Assembly: GCF_021298855.1 (NCBI RefSeq)
Contig: NZ_JAJTHI010000007.1
Span: 1-64,000 of the forward strand
Direction: 5' to 3'
DNA length: 64,000 nt
Source: Gemmatimonas sp.
GTDB taxonomy: Bacteria; Gemmatimonadota; Gemmatimonadetes; Gemmatimonadales; Gemmatimonadaceae
Positions within the stretch are counted from its first letter, which is position 1, and each line of letters begins with the position of its first letter. This document shows, in pieces, positions 7,962 to 18,200 of this stretch. Under the pieces are notes generated by a model that saw only the letters and a list, made by a program, of their open reading frames with translations, searched no databases and was not told the DNA's origin. The translations under genes were made by a program, and so were the position numbers.

Positions 7962-9547
7962 AGCAGTTCGCCGCGCTCTACGACGCGATCGATGCCAGCA
8001 CGGCCACGTCGTCGAAGGTGGCGGCGCTCGTGACGTTCTTCCGCGATGCGCCGCCCGCCGATGCCGCCTGGGCGGTGGCGTTCCTCACCGGACGCCGACC
8101 GAAGCGGCTCGTGAAGGCGCCCGACCTGCGGGCCTGGGCCGGCGAGGCGGCCGGCGTTCCCCCCTGGCTCTTCGAGGAGTGTTATGCCCAGGCGGGCGAT
8201 CTCGCCGAAACCATGTCGCTGCTCGTTCCCGAGGGCGAGCCCCGGGAGAGCGAGGGGCTGGCGTGGTGGGTGGAGCATCGCCTGCTGCCCCTCGCCACTC
8301 GCGATGCCGAGGAGCAGAAGGCCGACCTGCTCGACGCATGGTCCACGCTGGGTGGGTCGGCGCGCTTCGTGTTCAACAAGCTGCTGACCGGTGCGTTCCG
8401 CGTAGGCGTGAGCGATGGGCTCGTGGTGCGCGCCCTCGCCCAGGTGAGTGGTGTGAACGCGGAGACCATCGCCCACCGCCTCATGGGGCAGTGGGAGCCG
8501 AGTGCCACCTGGTACGCGCAGCTGGTGGGCACCGAGACCACCGATGCCGACTGGAGCCGGCCGTATCCCTTCTTTCTGGCCTATCCGCTCGAAGCCGATG
8601 TGAGCACGCTGGGGGACGTGCGCGACTGGCAGGTGGAGTGGAAGTGGGATGGCATTCGCTGCCAGCTCGTGCGCCGTCGCGGTCGCACGTTCCTGTGGAG
8701 CCGTGGCGAGGAACTGCTCGCCGGCCGCTTTCCCGAAGTGGAGTCGTGCGCGGAATGGCTCCCCGATGGCACGGTGCTCGACGGCGAACTGCTGGCGTGG
8801 CGTGAGGGCCGCCCCCTCCCCTTCAGCGAGCTGCAGAAGCGCATCAATCGCAAGGCGGTGGGCAAGAAGCTGCTGGCCGATGTGCCGTGCGCGCTGCTGG
8901 TGTACGATTGCCTCGAGCAGGGCGGCATCGATGTGCGTGCGCACAGCATGACCGATCGGCGTGCCATGGCTGCGTCGTCTGTTGGTGCGTTACCGAGCGG
9001 GGCGAGCATTGCCCTATCGCCGGTACTCGACGTGCCGTCGTGGGAGGAGGTGCACGCAGCACGCGCCAATGCACGCGGCGCGATGGCCGAGGGGCTCATG
9101 CTCAAGCGCCGCGTGTCACCCTACGGCGTGGGGCGGCGTGTGGGCGACTGGTACAAGTGGAAGGTGAATCCGCTCACGGTGGACGCGGTGCTCGTGTACG
9201 CGCAGGCCGGGCACGGCCGCCGCGCGGGGCTCTACACCGACTACACCTTCGCCATCTGGGACGGTGATACGCTCGTGCCCTTCGCCAAGGCCTACAGTGG
9301 TCTCACCGATGCGGAGATCCGCCAGGTGGACCGCTTCGTGCGCGCCAATACCGTGGAGAAGTTCGGACCCGTGCGCACCGTGAAGCCGGAGCTGGTGTTC
9401 GAACTGGCGTTCGAGGGCATCCAGAAGAGTACGCGCCACAAGAGCGGCATTGCCGTGCGCTTTCCGCGCATCGCGCACTGGCGGCAAGACAAGCCCGCGC
9501 ACGAGGCCGACACGCTGGACTCGGTGCGAGCGCTGCTGGGTGAGTAG
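7958..9547 (+). CDS. ATP-dependent DNA ligase (cluster-associated type)
   Basis: DNA ligase of 529 residues. The adenylation motif is WKWDGIRC with Lys229 as the nucleotide-accepting residue; further nucleotidyltransferase motifs follow (DGELLAW, EGLMLKRR, WYKWK). Residues 1-200 form the helical DNA-binding domain and 420-529 the OB fold. This is the bacterial ATP-dependent ligase subfamily found with the exonuclease, helicase and PdeM genes present here. It would act in DNA damage repair, separately from the essential NAD-dependent LigA. Coupled to the upstream gene; a 271-base gap with repeats separates it from the helicase. Confidence 0.93.
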   Translation: MKQFAALYDAIDASTATSSKVAALVTFFRDAPPADAAWAVAFLTGRRPKRLVKAPDLRAWAGEAAGVPPWLFEECYAQAGDLAETMSLLVPEGEPRESEGLAWWVEHRLLPLATRDAEEQKADLLDAWSTLGGSARFVFNKLLTGAFRVGVSDGLVVRALAQVSGVNAETIAHRLMGQWEPSATWYAQLVGTETTDADWSRPYPFFLAYPLEADVSTLGDVRDWQVEWKWDGIRCQLVRRRGRTFLWSRGEELLAGRFPEVESCAEWLPDGTVLDGELLAWREGRPLPFSELQKRINRKAVGKKLLADVPCALLVYDCLEQGGIDVRAHSMTDRRAMAASSVGALPSGASIALSPVLDVPSWEEVHAARANARGAMAEGLMLKRRVSPYGVGRRVGDWYKWKVNPLTVDAVLVYAQAGHGRRAGLYTDYTFAIWDGDTLVPFAKAYSGLTDAEIRQVDRFVRANTVEKFGPVRTVKPELVFELAFEGIQKSTRHKSGIAVRFPRIAHWRQDKPAHEADTLDSVRALLGE

Positions 9548-9601
9548 ATGACAGGTTTGCTGATTCCGTGCCGACGGAACGCGGCACTGGCCACCGCAAC
9601 C

Positions 9602-9762
9602 CTTTGGGCTTCGGACTTCCGAGGACTTCGGGCCTCCGATTTCGGACGTGCATCGGACCTCCGAGCTCGGATATCGGACTTCCGAGGTCGGATAGATGTC
9701 CGAGGTCCGAAACCGGAGGGAGCGGTCGGAAGTCGGAGGCCGGATGCTGCGGCGCCTCCCTT
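9602..9762. repeat. Array of short palindromic TCGGA/TCCGA repeats
   Basis: About 160 bases made of degenerate palindromes with the core TCGGA-CY-TCCGA, for example tcggacttccga (twice), tcggacctccga and gtccgaggtccga, spaced by 5-15 bases. It lies between the ligase and helicase genes, so it interrupts an otherwise tightly packed cluster. The same words recur at 48361-48605. It encodes no convincing protein: frames through it consist of Arg/Gly/Ser/Pro repeats. It could form hairpins that stop or process the transcript, or be a mobile or recombination-prone intergenic repeat. Confidence 0.8.
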
Positions 9763-9818
9763 TCTCCGATTCTCCTGTTGGCAGTTCCCCCCGCGACGCT
9801 GCCTGGTATGCTGATCTA

Positions 9819-12395
9819 ATGGTCGGAGAACCCGAGAAGCCGAGCAGTGGTGAACTGCATACGACGCGCCTCGATGCGTGGTTCACGTCACGCGGCTGGG
9901 AACCGTTTGCCTTCCAGCGTGACGTGTGGGCCGCATACGCCAATGGTGAATCGGGGCTCATCCACGCCGCCACCGGCACCGGCAAGACGTACGCGGCGTG
10001 GATGGGACCCGTGCTCGAGGCACTGGCCGAGCAGCCGCAGGCAAAGAAGGCGCGGCGGCGCGCCGACACCATGCCGCTGCGCGTGCTCTGGATCACGCCG
10101 TTGCGCGCCCTCGCGGCGGACACCGAGCAGGCGCTCCGACTGCCCGTCGAGGAACTCGGCCTGCCATGGTCCGTGGAGTCGCGCACCGGCGATACCTCGC
10201 CATCGCGTCGCGCGCGCCAGCGCGAGCAGTTGCCCACCGCGCTCGTCACCACCCCCGAGTCGCTCTCGCTGCTGCTCTGCCGCAAGGACAGTGCGGAGCT
10301 CTTTCGCGATCTGCGCTGTGTGGTGGTGGACGAATGGCATGAGCTGCTGTCCACCAAGCGCGGGGTGCAGGTGGAGCTGGCCCTGGCCCGCCTGCGGCGC
10401 CTCTGCCCGGCCCTGCGCACCTGGGGCGTGTCGGCCACCCTGGGCAACCTGCAGGAGGCAGCCGACACCCTGCTGGGTTTCGATGCCACGGGCGCGCCGC
10501 GCCCGTGCCGGCTCGTGCGCGGCGTGGTGCCCAAGACGGTGGAAGTGGAAGCGCTCGTGCCGGAGACGATGGACCGCTTTCCGTGGGCCGGGCATCTCAA
10601 CACCAAATTGCTCCCCGAGGTCATGCGCCGCCTGGAGGCGGCAGACAGTGCCATCGTCTTCACCAACACGCGCTCGCAGTGCGAGATCTGGTTCCAGAGC
10701 ATCATCGCGGCCAATCCGTCGTGGTTCGAGTTCACCGCCATTCACCACGGCTCCCTCTCGCGCACCCAGCGCGAGGACGTGGAAGACGGACTGCGCTCCG
10801 GTCGGTATCGCGTGGTGGTGGCCACCAGCTCACTCGACCTCGGCGTGGACTTTGCCCCGGTAGATCTGGTGATGCAGGTAGGCAGCCCCAAGGGGGTGGC
10901 GCGCCTGCTGCAGCGCGCGGGCCGCTCCGGGCACAACCCCGGGCGCGTGTCGCGCATCGTGTGCGTGCCCACGCATGCCTTCGAGCTGGTGGAAGTCGCC
11001 GCCGCGCGCGCAGCCATCGAGGCGGGCGCCATCGAAAGCCGCGATCCACTTGACCGCCCGCTCGATCTGCTGGCGCAACATCTCGTCACGCTGGCACTGG
11101 GCGGCGGGTTCACCCGCCACGACGTGCTCGCCGAGCTGCGCACCACACGCGCCTATCGCCTGCTCACCGGGCAGGAGCTGGACTGGGTCATCGATTTCGT
11201 CACGCGCGGTGGCGAGGCACTGCGGGCGTACCCCGAGTACGCGCGCGTGGTGGACGACAACGGGGTCTTCCGTGTGACCGACCGCCGGGTGGCACTGCGG
11301 CATGTGCTCAACATCGGCACCATCGTGAGCGACGCAGCCATTGCGGTGCGCTATCTCAAGGGCGGACGCCTGGGCACCGTTGAGGAGTCGTTCGTGTCGC
11401 GCCTCGCGCCGGGGGACAAGTTCATCTTCGCCGGCACGCCCCTCGAGTTCGTGCGGCTGCGTGACCTCACCGCGTGGGTGAAGCGCGCCAAGGGCATGAG
11501 TGGGGCCATCCCGCGCTGGATGGGAGCACGCATGCCGCTGTCCACCGAGCTCGCGGCCGCCGTGCGCGACCGTCTCGAGGAGGCGCGCCGTGGCGAGTAT
11601 CGCTCACCCGAAATGCAGGCCGTGCGGCCGGTGCTCACCATGCAGGCCGAGCGCAGTGTGATTCCGCGCCCCGACGAACTGCTCGTCGAACGCACCGAGA
11701 CGCGCGACGGGCACCATCTGTTCGTCTATCCCTTTGAAGGGCGGCTCGTGCACGAAGGGCTGGCAGCGCTCTGTGCCTATCGCATGGCGCAGCTGCAGCC
11801 GTTCTCCTTCTCCTTCAGCTGCAACGACTATGGCTTCGAGCTCTTGAGCCCCGAGCCGGCACCGCTGGAGGAGGCCCTCGAAGCCGGGCTTCTGGCCACC
11901 GCGCACCTGCTGCACGACGTGACGCAGAGCCTCAATGCCGCCGAGTTGGCACGTCGGCAGTTCCGGGAGATTGCGCGTGTGGCGGGGCTCATCTTCCAGG
12001 GCTATCCGGGGCAGTCGAAGAGCGTGAAGCAGTTGCAGGCCAGCAGCAGCCTGCTGTACGATGTCTTCGTGAACCACGATCCCGGCAATCTCCTGGTGGC
12101 CCAGGCGCGGCGCGAAGTGCTGGAGCGGCAGCTGGAGGCGAGCCGGTTGGGGCGTGTCCTCGAGCGCCTGTCGCGCAGTGCCGTGCGCGTGGTGGATGTG
12201 GAACGCCCCACTCCGCTCGCCTTTCCGCTCATGGTGGACATGACGCGCGCCAAGCTGAGCACCGAAAAGCTCGCCGACCGGGTGAAGCGCATGACGGTGG
12301 CCGCCGAGAAGCCGGCGAAGCACGGGGTGGCGAGTGTGTTCCGCATTGGCGCCACCGTGTCGCGGCTCATGAGCCACGACGAGCCGCGCCGTTGA
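9819..12395 (+). CDS. Ligase-associated DEXH-box DNA helicase (Lhr-like)
   Basis: Superfamily 2 helicase of 858 residues: HAATGTGKTYAAW (Walker A), TPLRALA, TTPESLSLLL, VVDEWHELL (DEXH box as DEWH), SATLGN, then the second RecA domain with FTNTRSQCE, SLDLGVDFAPVDLV and QRAGRSGHNPG. The winged-helix and Lhr-type C-terminal domain follows (about 430-850). It should unwind or remodel damaged DNA for the nuclease and ligase encoded upstream. The frame is open further upstream but that part is the repeat array; the ATG at 9819 (MVGEPEKPSSGELH) is the first start beyond it. Its stop overlaps the pdeM start by four bases. Confidence 0.92.
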   Translation: MVGEPEKPSSGELHTTRLDAWFTSRGWEPFAFQRDVWAAYANGESGLIHAATGTGKTYAAWMGPVLEALAEQPQAKKARRRADTMPLRVLWITPLRALAADTEQALRLPVEELGLPWSVESRTGDTSPSRRARQREQLPTALVTTPESLSLLLCRKDSAELFRDLRCVVVDEWHELLSTKRGVQVELALARLRRLCPALRTWGVSATLGNLQEAADTLLGFDATGAPRPCRLVRGVVPKTVEVEALVPETMDRFPWAGHLNTKLLPEVMRRLEAADSAIVFTNTRSQCEIWFQSIIAANPSWFEFTAIHHGSLSRTQREDVEDGLRSGRYRVVVATSSLDLGVDFAPVDLVMQVGSPKGVARLLQRAGRSGHNPGRVSRIVCVPTHAFELVEVAAARAAIEAGAIESRDPLDRPLDLLAQHLVTLALGGGFTRHDVLAELRTTRAYRLLTGQELDWVIDFVTRGGEALRAYPEYARVVDDNGVFRVTDRRVALRHVLNIGTIVSDAAIAVRYLKGGRLGTVEESFVSRLAPGDKFIFAGTPLEFVRLRDLTAWVKRAKGMSGAIPRWMGARMPLSTELAAAVRDRLEEARRGEYRSPEMQAVRPVLTMQAERSVIPRPDELLVERTETRDGHHLFVYPFEGRLVHEGLAALCAYRMAQLQPFSFSFSCNDYGFELLSPEPAPLEEALEAGLLATAHLLHDVTQSLNAAELARRQFREIARVAGLIFQGYPGQSKSVKQLQASSSLLYDVFVNHDPGNLLVAQARREVLERQLEASRLGRVLERLSRSAVRVVDVERPTPLAFPLMVDMTRAKLSTEKLADRVKRMTVAAEKPAKHGVASVFRIGATVSRLMSHDEPRR

Positions 12396-13081
12396 CTGCC
12401 GCAGAGGGCGAACTGGAGGGGCAGCTGGAGGGGGCGCTCGAGCTGTCCGTCGCCAACGAACGGGTGCTTCTGCTCCCGGAACGCGCGCTCTGGCTGCCGG
12501 CGCACGACACACTGCTGGTGGCCGACCTGCATTGGGGAAAGGCCGCCGCCTTCCGCGCCGCACACGTGCCGGTGCCGATGGGCACCACGAGCAGCGATCT
12601 CGCTCGACTGTCGAGCGCCCTCCAGTCAACCGGGGCGAGGCAGTTGCTCATTCTGGGCGACCTGCTGCATGCCCGCAGCGGCCGGCACGACGAAACGATT
12701 CGTACCATCGGCGAATGGCGGGAGCGGCACGAGCAGGTGACCATGTCCCTGGTGCGCGGCAATCATGACCAGCATGCCGGCGATCCACCGGCAACGCTGC
12801 GCATCCGGTGCACCGACGAACCGGCGCGGCTGGGGCCGTTCGTGGGCGTGCACGAGCCGGCGCACCACGCGCACGGCTACGTGCTCTGCGGGCACCTCCA
12901 CCCCTGTGTCACGGTACGCGGTCGCGGCCGGCAGTCGCTTCGCCTGCCGGCGTTCGTGTTCGGAGACACCCGCGGCGTGCTGCCCGCCTTCTCGAGTTTT
13001 ACCGGTGGCGGCATGTACGAAATGCAGACCGGCGATCGCCAGTACGCGATCGCCGGAACCGAGGTGGTGCCGCTCGCCTGA
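12392..13081 (+). CDS. pdeM: Ligase-associated endonuclease PdeM (metallophosphoesterase)
   Basis: Calcineurin-like phosphoesterase of 229 residues with the metal-binding motifs in order: VADLHWGK, LGDLLHARSG, RGNHDQHAG and GHLHPCV. The phrase DLHWGKAAAFRAAHVPVP is typical of the ligase-associated PdeM subfamily. Last gene of the repair cluster; the TTG start at 12392 overlaps the helicase stop (TTGA). Expected to cut DNA structures with divalent metals. A start further inside cannot be excluded because the first 20 residues (EGELEGQLEGALEL) are low-complexity. Confidence 0.88.
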   Translation: MTAAEGELEGQLEGALELSVANERVLLLPERALWLPAHDTLLVADLHWGKAAAFRAAHVPVPMGTTSSDLARLSSALQSTGARQLLILGDLLHARSGRHDETIRTIGEWRERHEQVTMSLVRGNHDQHAGDPPATLRIRCTDEPARLGPFVGVHEPAHHAHGYVLCGHLHPCVTVRGRGRQSLRLPAFVFGDTRGVLPAFSSFTGGGMYEMQTGDRQYAIAGTEVVPLA

Positions 13082-13090
13082 AGGTGCCGC

Positions 13091-13984
13091 TCAGGGCGTG
13101 CCCTTGCCGCGCACCTTCTGCACCAGCGAGTAGAGCACCACCAGCACACCGCCGCTCACCACGCCCAGCAGCGCGTCCAGCACCGTCTTGGTCACCGGTG
13201 CCACCGGCCCGGTGCTCGCGGCCCACGCCTGCAGCACCACGTCGGCGGCATGCCAGCCGTGCGCAATGATGCCGCCGCCCACGGTGAACATGGCGGCCGT
13301 GCCCAGCACGGAGAGCGTCTTCATGAGCAGCGGCGCCGCCTTGAGCAGCACGGCGCCCAGGGCGCTGCCTCGCCGGTGCAGCGCCAAGCCGGCGTCGTCG
13401 ATCTTCACGATCCCCGCCACGAGTCCGTACACGAACACCACAGCGGCCAGACTGATGAGGGAGAGCGAGACGACCTGCTGGGACAACGGTGCCGCACTCA
13501 TGGTGCCCAGCGCGATCACGATGATTTCCGCCGACAGCACGAAGTCGGTACGGATGGCACCCTTGATCTTCCCCTGCTCGATGGCCACCAGCTGCGCCTC
13601 GGTGAGCTCCGGCTGCGTGAGGACCGGGGAATGGACCGTCGGTTCATCGGCGTGCAGGAACTTGTGCGCCAGCTTCTCCACCCCTTCGAAGCAGAGGAAG
13701 AGGCCACCGATCATCATGAGCGGCATCACCGCCCACGGCGCAAACGCACTGATGAGCAGTGCCACCGGCACCAGAATGACCTTGTTCCAGAAGGAGCCCT
13801 TCGCCACGGCCCACACCACCGGCAACTCGCGCTCGACGCGCACGCCGCTGGCCTGCTCGGCATTGAGCGCCAGGTCGTCGCCCATGACCCCGCTGGTCTT
13901 GCGCGCGGCCACCTTGGACAGCACGGCCACGTCGTCCATCATGGACGAGATGTCATCGAGCAGGGCGAGGAGACTGGAGGGCAT
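13091..13984 (-). CDS. DUF808 family inner-membrane protein
   Basis: Membrane protein of 297 residues matching DUF808 (YedI) over its length. The N-terminus is typical (SLLALLDDISSMMDDVAVLS, KKTSGVMGDDLALNAEQ-like with ARKTSGVMGDDLALNAEQ), followed by about six or seven transmembrane segments and the conserved FEGVEKLAHKFLH. Function unknown in all members. It is tail-to-tail with pdeM, nine bases apart, so the two stop signals almost touch and no separate terminator fits between them. Confidence 0.9.
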   Translation of the reverse strand: MPSSLLALLDDISSMMDDVAVLSKVAARKTSGVMGDDLALNAEQASGVRVERELPVVWAVAKGSFWNKVILVPVALLISAFAPWAVMPLMMIGGLFLCFEGVEKLAHKFLHADEPTVHSPVLTQPELTEAQLVAIEQGKIKGAIRTDFVLSAEIIVIALGTMSAAPLSQQVVSLSLISLAAVVFVYGLVAGIVKIDDAGLALHRRGSALGAVLLKAAPLLMKTLSVLGTAAMFTVGGGIIAHGWHAADVVLQAWAASTGPVAPVTKTVLDALLGVVSGGVLVVLYSLVQKVRGKGTP

Positions 13985-14014
13985 GAGGTGAAGGCAGTGG
14001 GGATGAGGAGGTGG

Positions 14015-15286
14015 TCAGCGCAACGACCCGAGCAACTTCTCGACGAACGTGTTCAGGCTGGCATTCGTGTCCATCCAGCGGATCACCGCCACGACATCGT
14101 TGACCGGATCGACATAGATGAAATTGTTGCCGGCGCCCACATGCACGAAGGCCTGCTCCGGTGCCGCCTTGAGATACGCGCCTTCCGGATTCACGAACCA
14201 GTTCATGTAGCCGTACGTGCGCTGGGCCGGGGTGGGCGTGAGCGCCTGCGTGACCCACGACTCGCTCAACAGCTGCTTCCCGCCCCAGTTGCCGCGCCGC
14301 AGCGTGAGCAGGCCGAAGCGGGCCATGTCCCAGGCATTGAGCACCATGCCGCCACCCCAGTGCCCACCACCGCTCACACTCTGCACTTCACGGCCGTCGA
14401 GCACGATCCAGGAGTTGTCGTAACCGTACCAGCGCCACGTGTGCGAGGCGCCGATGGGGTCCATGATGCGCTCCTTCAGCACCTCCGGCAGCGGCCGCCG
14501 CCACAGCTGCAACACCGCCAGCGCGAGCACGTTCACGCGCGTGTCGTTGTATTCATAGCTGCTCCCCGGTGCCTTGCGGGCCCGCGCGGTCCAGGTGCTC
14601 GCGTCCTGCGCCGGACGGTCGGCCCACTCGGGTTTGCCCCACAGGGTGCCCTCCCAGTCGCTCGTCTGACGCAGCAGGTCGTCCCACGTGATGGTCCGGT
14701 TGTGCGGCGTTTCGAAGGGCATGAGCAGCCGGTCGGTACCCGGCCAGTCGCGCCCGTACGCCGTGCCGTTCGGCCGTGCCCGCACGATGGGCGGCATGTA
14801 CGGGGCCACCGTGTCGCGGACGCTCCGAATGCGGCCGTCGTCCACGGCCAGCCCCACCACCGTGCTCAGAAAGCTCTTGGTCACGCTGTTGGTGGTCTCG
14901 TTGGCCGTGGGGTCACCCCACGTGGCCACCACGTAGCCCTGGCGCACGATCACGCCGGTCGCGCCACCACGCGGCGGCAACGGCCCAATCGCCTCACCCA
15001 GCGGCTCGCGCCCGAACGATTGCAGGTGGTTGAGTTCGAGATCACGCGGCGTGCGGCTTTCCTTGCTGATCGCAAACGCCACCGCATCGGCCAGCTTCAG
15101 CGAGTCCATCCCCACCGCCGCGGGCGCCCGCCGCTCCCACGAGCCCGCCGGCGGGACGTAGGGCGTGGCCGCCGCACGCGCCTTCTGCGCCTGCGCCGCG
15201 GGAGCGAGGAGCAGCAGCGCGACCGCCGCGAGCCCCGCACCTCCGCGCCGCCCTCCCCGCCGCGCCTCCTCTGCGCCGCCGATCAT
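14015..15286 (-). CDS. Exported serine hydrolase, class C beta-lactamase family
   Basis: Protein of 423 residues with a signal peptide (GAGLAAVALLLLAPAAQAQ) and a beta-lactamase/DD-peptidase fold. The catalytic Ser-x-x-Lys is SVTK (Ser134, Lys137), and the second motif is YEYND. It lies downstream of the BNR propeller gene on the same strand, and its ATG overlaps that stop by four bases (ATGA), which fixes the start at 15286. Members act as esterases, D-aminopeptidases or peptidases; the tight coupling to a propeller protein suggests joint export and related function. Real beta-lactam hydrolysis is not implied. Confidence 0.88.
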   Translation of the reverse strand: MIGGAEEARRGGRRGGAGLAAVALLLLAPAAQAQKARAAATPYVPPAGSWERRAPAAVGMDSLKLADAVAFAISKESRTPRDLELNHLQSFGREPLGEAIGPLPPRGGATGVIVRQGYVVATWGDPTANETTNSVTKSFLSTVVGLAVDDGRIRSVRDTVAPYMPPIVRARPNGTAYGRDWPGTDRLLMPFETPHNRTITWDDLLRQTSDWEGTLWGKPEWADRPAQDASTWTARARKAPGSSYEYNDTRVNVLALAVLQLWRRPLPEVLKERIMDPIGASHTWRWYGYDNSWIVLDGREVQSVSGGGHWGGGMVLNAWDMARFGLLTLRRGNWGGKQLLSESWVTQALTPTPAQRTYGYMNWFVNPEGAYLKAAPEQAFVHVGAGNNFIYVDPVNDVVAVIRWMDTNASLNTFVEKLLGSLR

Positions 15287-18200
15287 GCGATCGGCCCCTT
15301 GCCCTTCGCCTTGCTGATCACCCCGGGCACGTTGTTGGCCTTGAGCAGGGCGTTGAACGCGGGCACGTCCACCGTTTCGATCGCCTCGACTTCGGCGCGA
15401 ATGCCGGCCCACACCTTCTCCAGTTCGGCCAGCCGCTCCTTCACCGGCTGCGTGAGGCGCGTGTTCCCCTCCACCTGACCCAGCAGGAAGCCGTACTGGC
15501 CGTTGATGCCGTTGGCGTAGTTGATGATGTCCTGCCCGTTGGCCGCCTTGGTAGTGAGACGCGGATCCATCTTGTCCAGCTTCCCCGTGAGCGCGCGTCC
15601 TGCCTTGCCGATCGTGTCGGCGGCCGTCGTTTCGCGCGCGCGCGTCACGTACCCCTGCACCTGCGTCTTCACATCGCGCAGTCGCAGCACCGACTCGTGA
15701 ATCTCGTTGATGCGCATGGCCAGCAGGTTGGCCACGCTGTCCCGCTCGGCGATCACCGCCGTTGGGGCGTCAATGCGGGGGTCCTGCTTCACCACGAGCG
15801 GCTGCGACAGCACCGTCGTGCCCACCGTGAGGCGCACGGTGTAGTTCCCCGGCGAGACGCGCGCGCCGCCGTCACCCGGTGCGCCGAACAGCATGACGTT
15901 GCCGATGCGGGCCGGCATCGCGCGCCGCAGGTTCCACGTGAGGGTGTTGAGCCCCGGCTTCACCGCCAGACGGCTCGTCGAGTCGCGCGTGGCGAAGCTG
16001 CGCACCACGGCGCCCTTGGCGTCGAGGAACTCGAGGGAAACGGCGGTGGCGCTGTCGGGCGCCGTGGCCAGGCGGAAGTACACCGTGGCCCCGTTGGGCG
16101 GATTCTTCCCCGCATTGGCCGGGGTACCAAAGCCTCCGCCGCCGGCGAAGAGCACCGCCTCGCGCGGCGCGTACAGGTGCGCCTTGGCCTGTTCGAGACT
16201 GTCGGCGTGCTGCCGAATGACCGACAGGTCGTCGAGAATCCAGAAGGCCCGTCCCTCGGTGGCCGCAATGAGGTCCCCGTGCTTCACCTGCAGGTCGGTA
16301 ACGGGCACCACCGGGAAGTTGCTGCGCAGCGGCAGCCACTGGGCACCGGCATTGTACGACAGGTACACCCCCGTTTCCGTGCCCGCATACAGCAGCCCCT
16401 TGCGCACCGGGTCCTCACGCACGACACGCACCGGCTCCCCGTCACGCAGCCCGTTCACGATGCGCGTGAACGTGGCGCCGTAATCACGTGACACGAACAT
16501 GTGCGGCGTGGGATCGCCCAGACGGTCCTTGCGGAACGACACGTAGAGGGTGCCCGCGTCGTGCGGCGAGATGGCGATTTCGTTCACGAGTCCGTCGCCC
16601 CACGCGGCGGGCGTGATGTTCGTCCAGCTCTTGCCCCCGTCACGGGTGCGCTGGATGAGCCCGTCATCGGTGCCCACATACATCGTGCCCACCTCGTGCG
16701 GCGACTCCTCGATCACCACGATCGTGGCGTACACTTCGCCGCCGGCGCCTTCGTTGGTGATCGGCCCGCCACCCCACCCCTGACGGCTCTTGTCATTGCG
16801 CGTGAGGTCACCCGAGATCGGCGTCCAGCTCTGGCCGCGATCGGTGGTCCTGAACAGCACGTTGCCACCGTGGTACACCACCTTGTCGTCGTGCTGCGAC
16901 ACCTCGATGGGCGCCGTCCAGTTGAAACGGTACCTGGTCTTGTCGGTGGGCTCCGTGAGGTTCATTTCCGGCCACGGCATGATCGTGCGCGTGAGCCCCG
17001 TCTGCGCATCCTGCTCGTCGATCAGCCCCTGGTAGCAGCCGCCGTACACATAGCGCGGATTCTTCGCGCTCACTCCCATGTTGGCGCTTTCGCAGCCGGG
17101 GCCCTCGTTCCAGTCGCGGATGCCGATCGCGCCGCCATCACTGCGCGACTTGATGATCACGCTCGTATTGTCCTGCTGGCCGCCGTACAGCTTGTAGGGG
17201 AACGCGTCGTCCACCGCCACGTGATAGAATTGCGACGTGGGCTGGTTGTCCTGTGTGCTCCAGCTCTTGCCACCGTTCAGTGAGATCGATGCGCCGCCGT
17301 CGTTGGCATTGATCACGTAGCGCGAATCGCGCGGGTTCACCCAGATGCCGTGATTGTCACCGTGCGTGGCGGGAACGACGGCAAAGGTGCGCCCACCGTC
17401 GGTGCTGCGCAGCAACGGGGCGTTGCTCACCCACACGGCGTCGGCGTTCTGCGGATCGGCGGTGATGTGCATGTAGTACCACGAGCGGGTCTGGATGAGC
17501 CGGTCGCCGTTCACCAGGCGCCAGCTCTTGCCGGCATCATCGCTCCGGTAGAGGCCCCCGTTCTCCGCCTCCACGATGGCGTACACGCGGTCGGGATTCG
17601 CCGGGGACACCGACACGCCGATCTTGCCCATCAGCTTCGGCAGCCCGTCGCTGAGGCGGGTCCACGTGTCGCCGCCATCGGTGCTCTTCCAGAGGCCGCT
17701 CCCTGCGCCGCCCGAGCGCACCATCCACGGCGTGCGCTGATGATCCCAGAAGGCCGCGTAGAGAATGCGCGGATTGGTGGCGTCCATGCTGAGGTCACTC
17801 GCGCCGCTCGTCGCGTTGGTGCCCTTGAGCACCTGCGTCCAGGTGCGTCCGCCGTCGGTGCTGCGATAGATGCCGCGCTCCGCGCTCCCCTGCCAGCGAT
17901 CGCCCTGTGCCGCGACATAGACCACGTCGGGGTTCCCCGGATGCACACGCACCGCCGAGATCTGGCGCGACGCTGCCAGCCCGATCCTGGACCACGTCCG
18001 CCCCTGATCGGTGCTGCGGTACATCCCGTCTCCGTACGTGCTCGACTGCCCGCGAATCGCGTGCTCGCCGGTGCCCACGTAAATGACGTTCTCATCGCTC
18101 GGCGCCACGGCAATCGCCCCGATGCTGCTCGACGTGAAGAAGCCGTCGGAGATGTTGCGCCAGTTGGTGCCGGCATCATCGGTGCGCCACAGGCCGCCCC

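Noticed and set aside
9602-9762. CRISPR array
   Set aside because: The repeats are short, degenerate and without uniform spacers, and no cas genes are present.
9696-9818. N-terminal extension of the ligase-associated helicase through the repeat array
   Set aside because: The extra 41 codons come from TCGGA/TCCGA repeats (Arg/Ser/Glu/Gly); homologous helicases begin near the ATG at 9819.
14015-15286. True class C beta-lactamase (antibiotic resistance)
   Set aside because: It shares the SxxK fold but lacks features specific to AmpC and is coupled to a propeller protein; a peptidase or esterase is more likely.
13250-15478. 742-codon plus-strand frame across DUF808 and the serine hydrolase
   Set aside because: It is antisense to two genes with clear motifs, and its composition (His, Arg, Gln runs) is that of a shadow frame.
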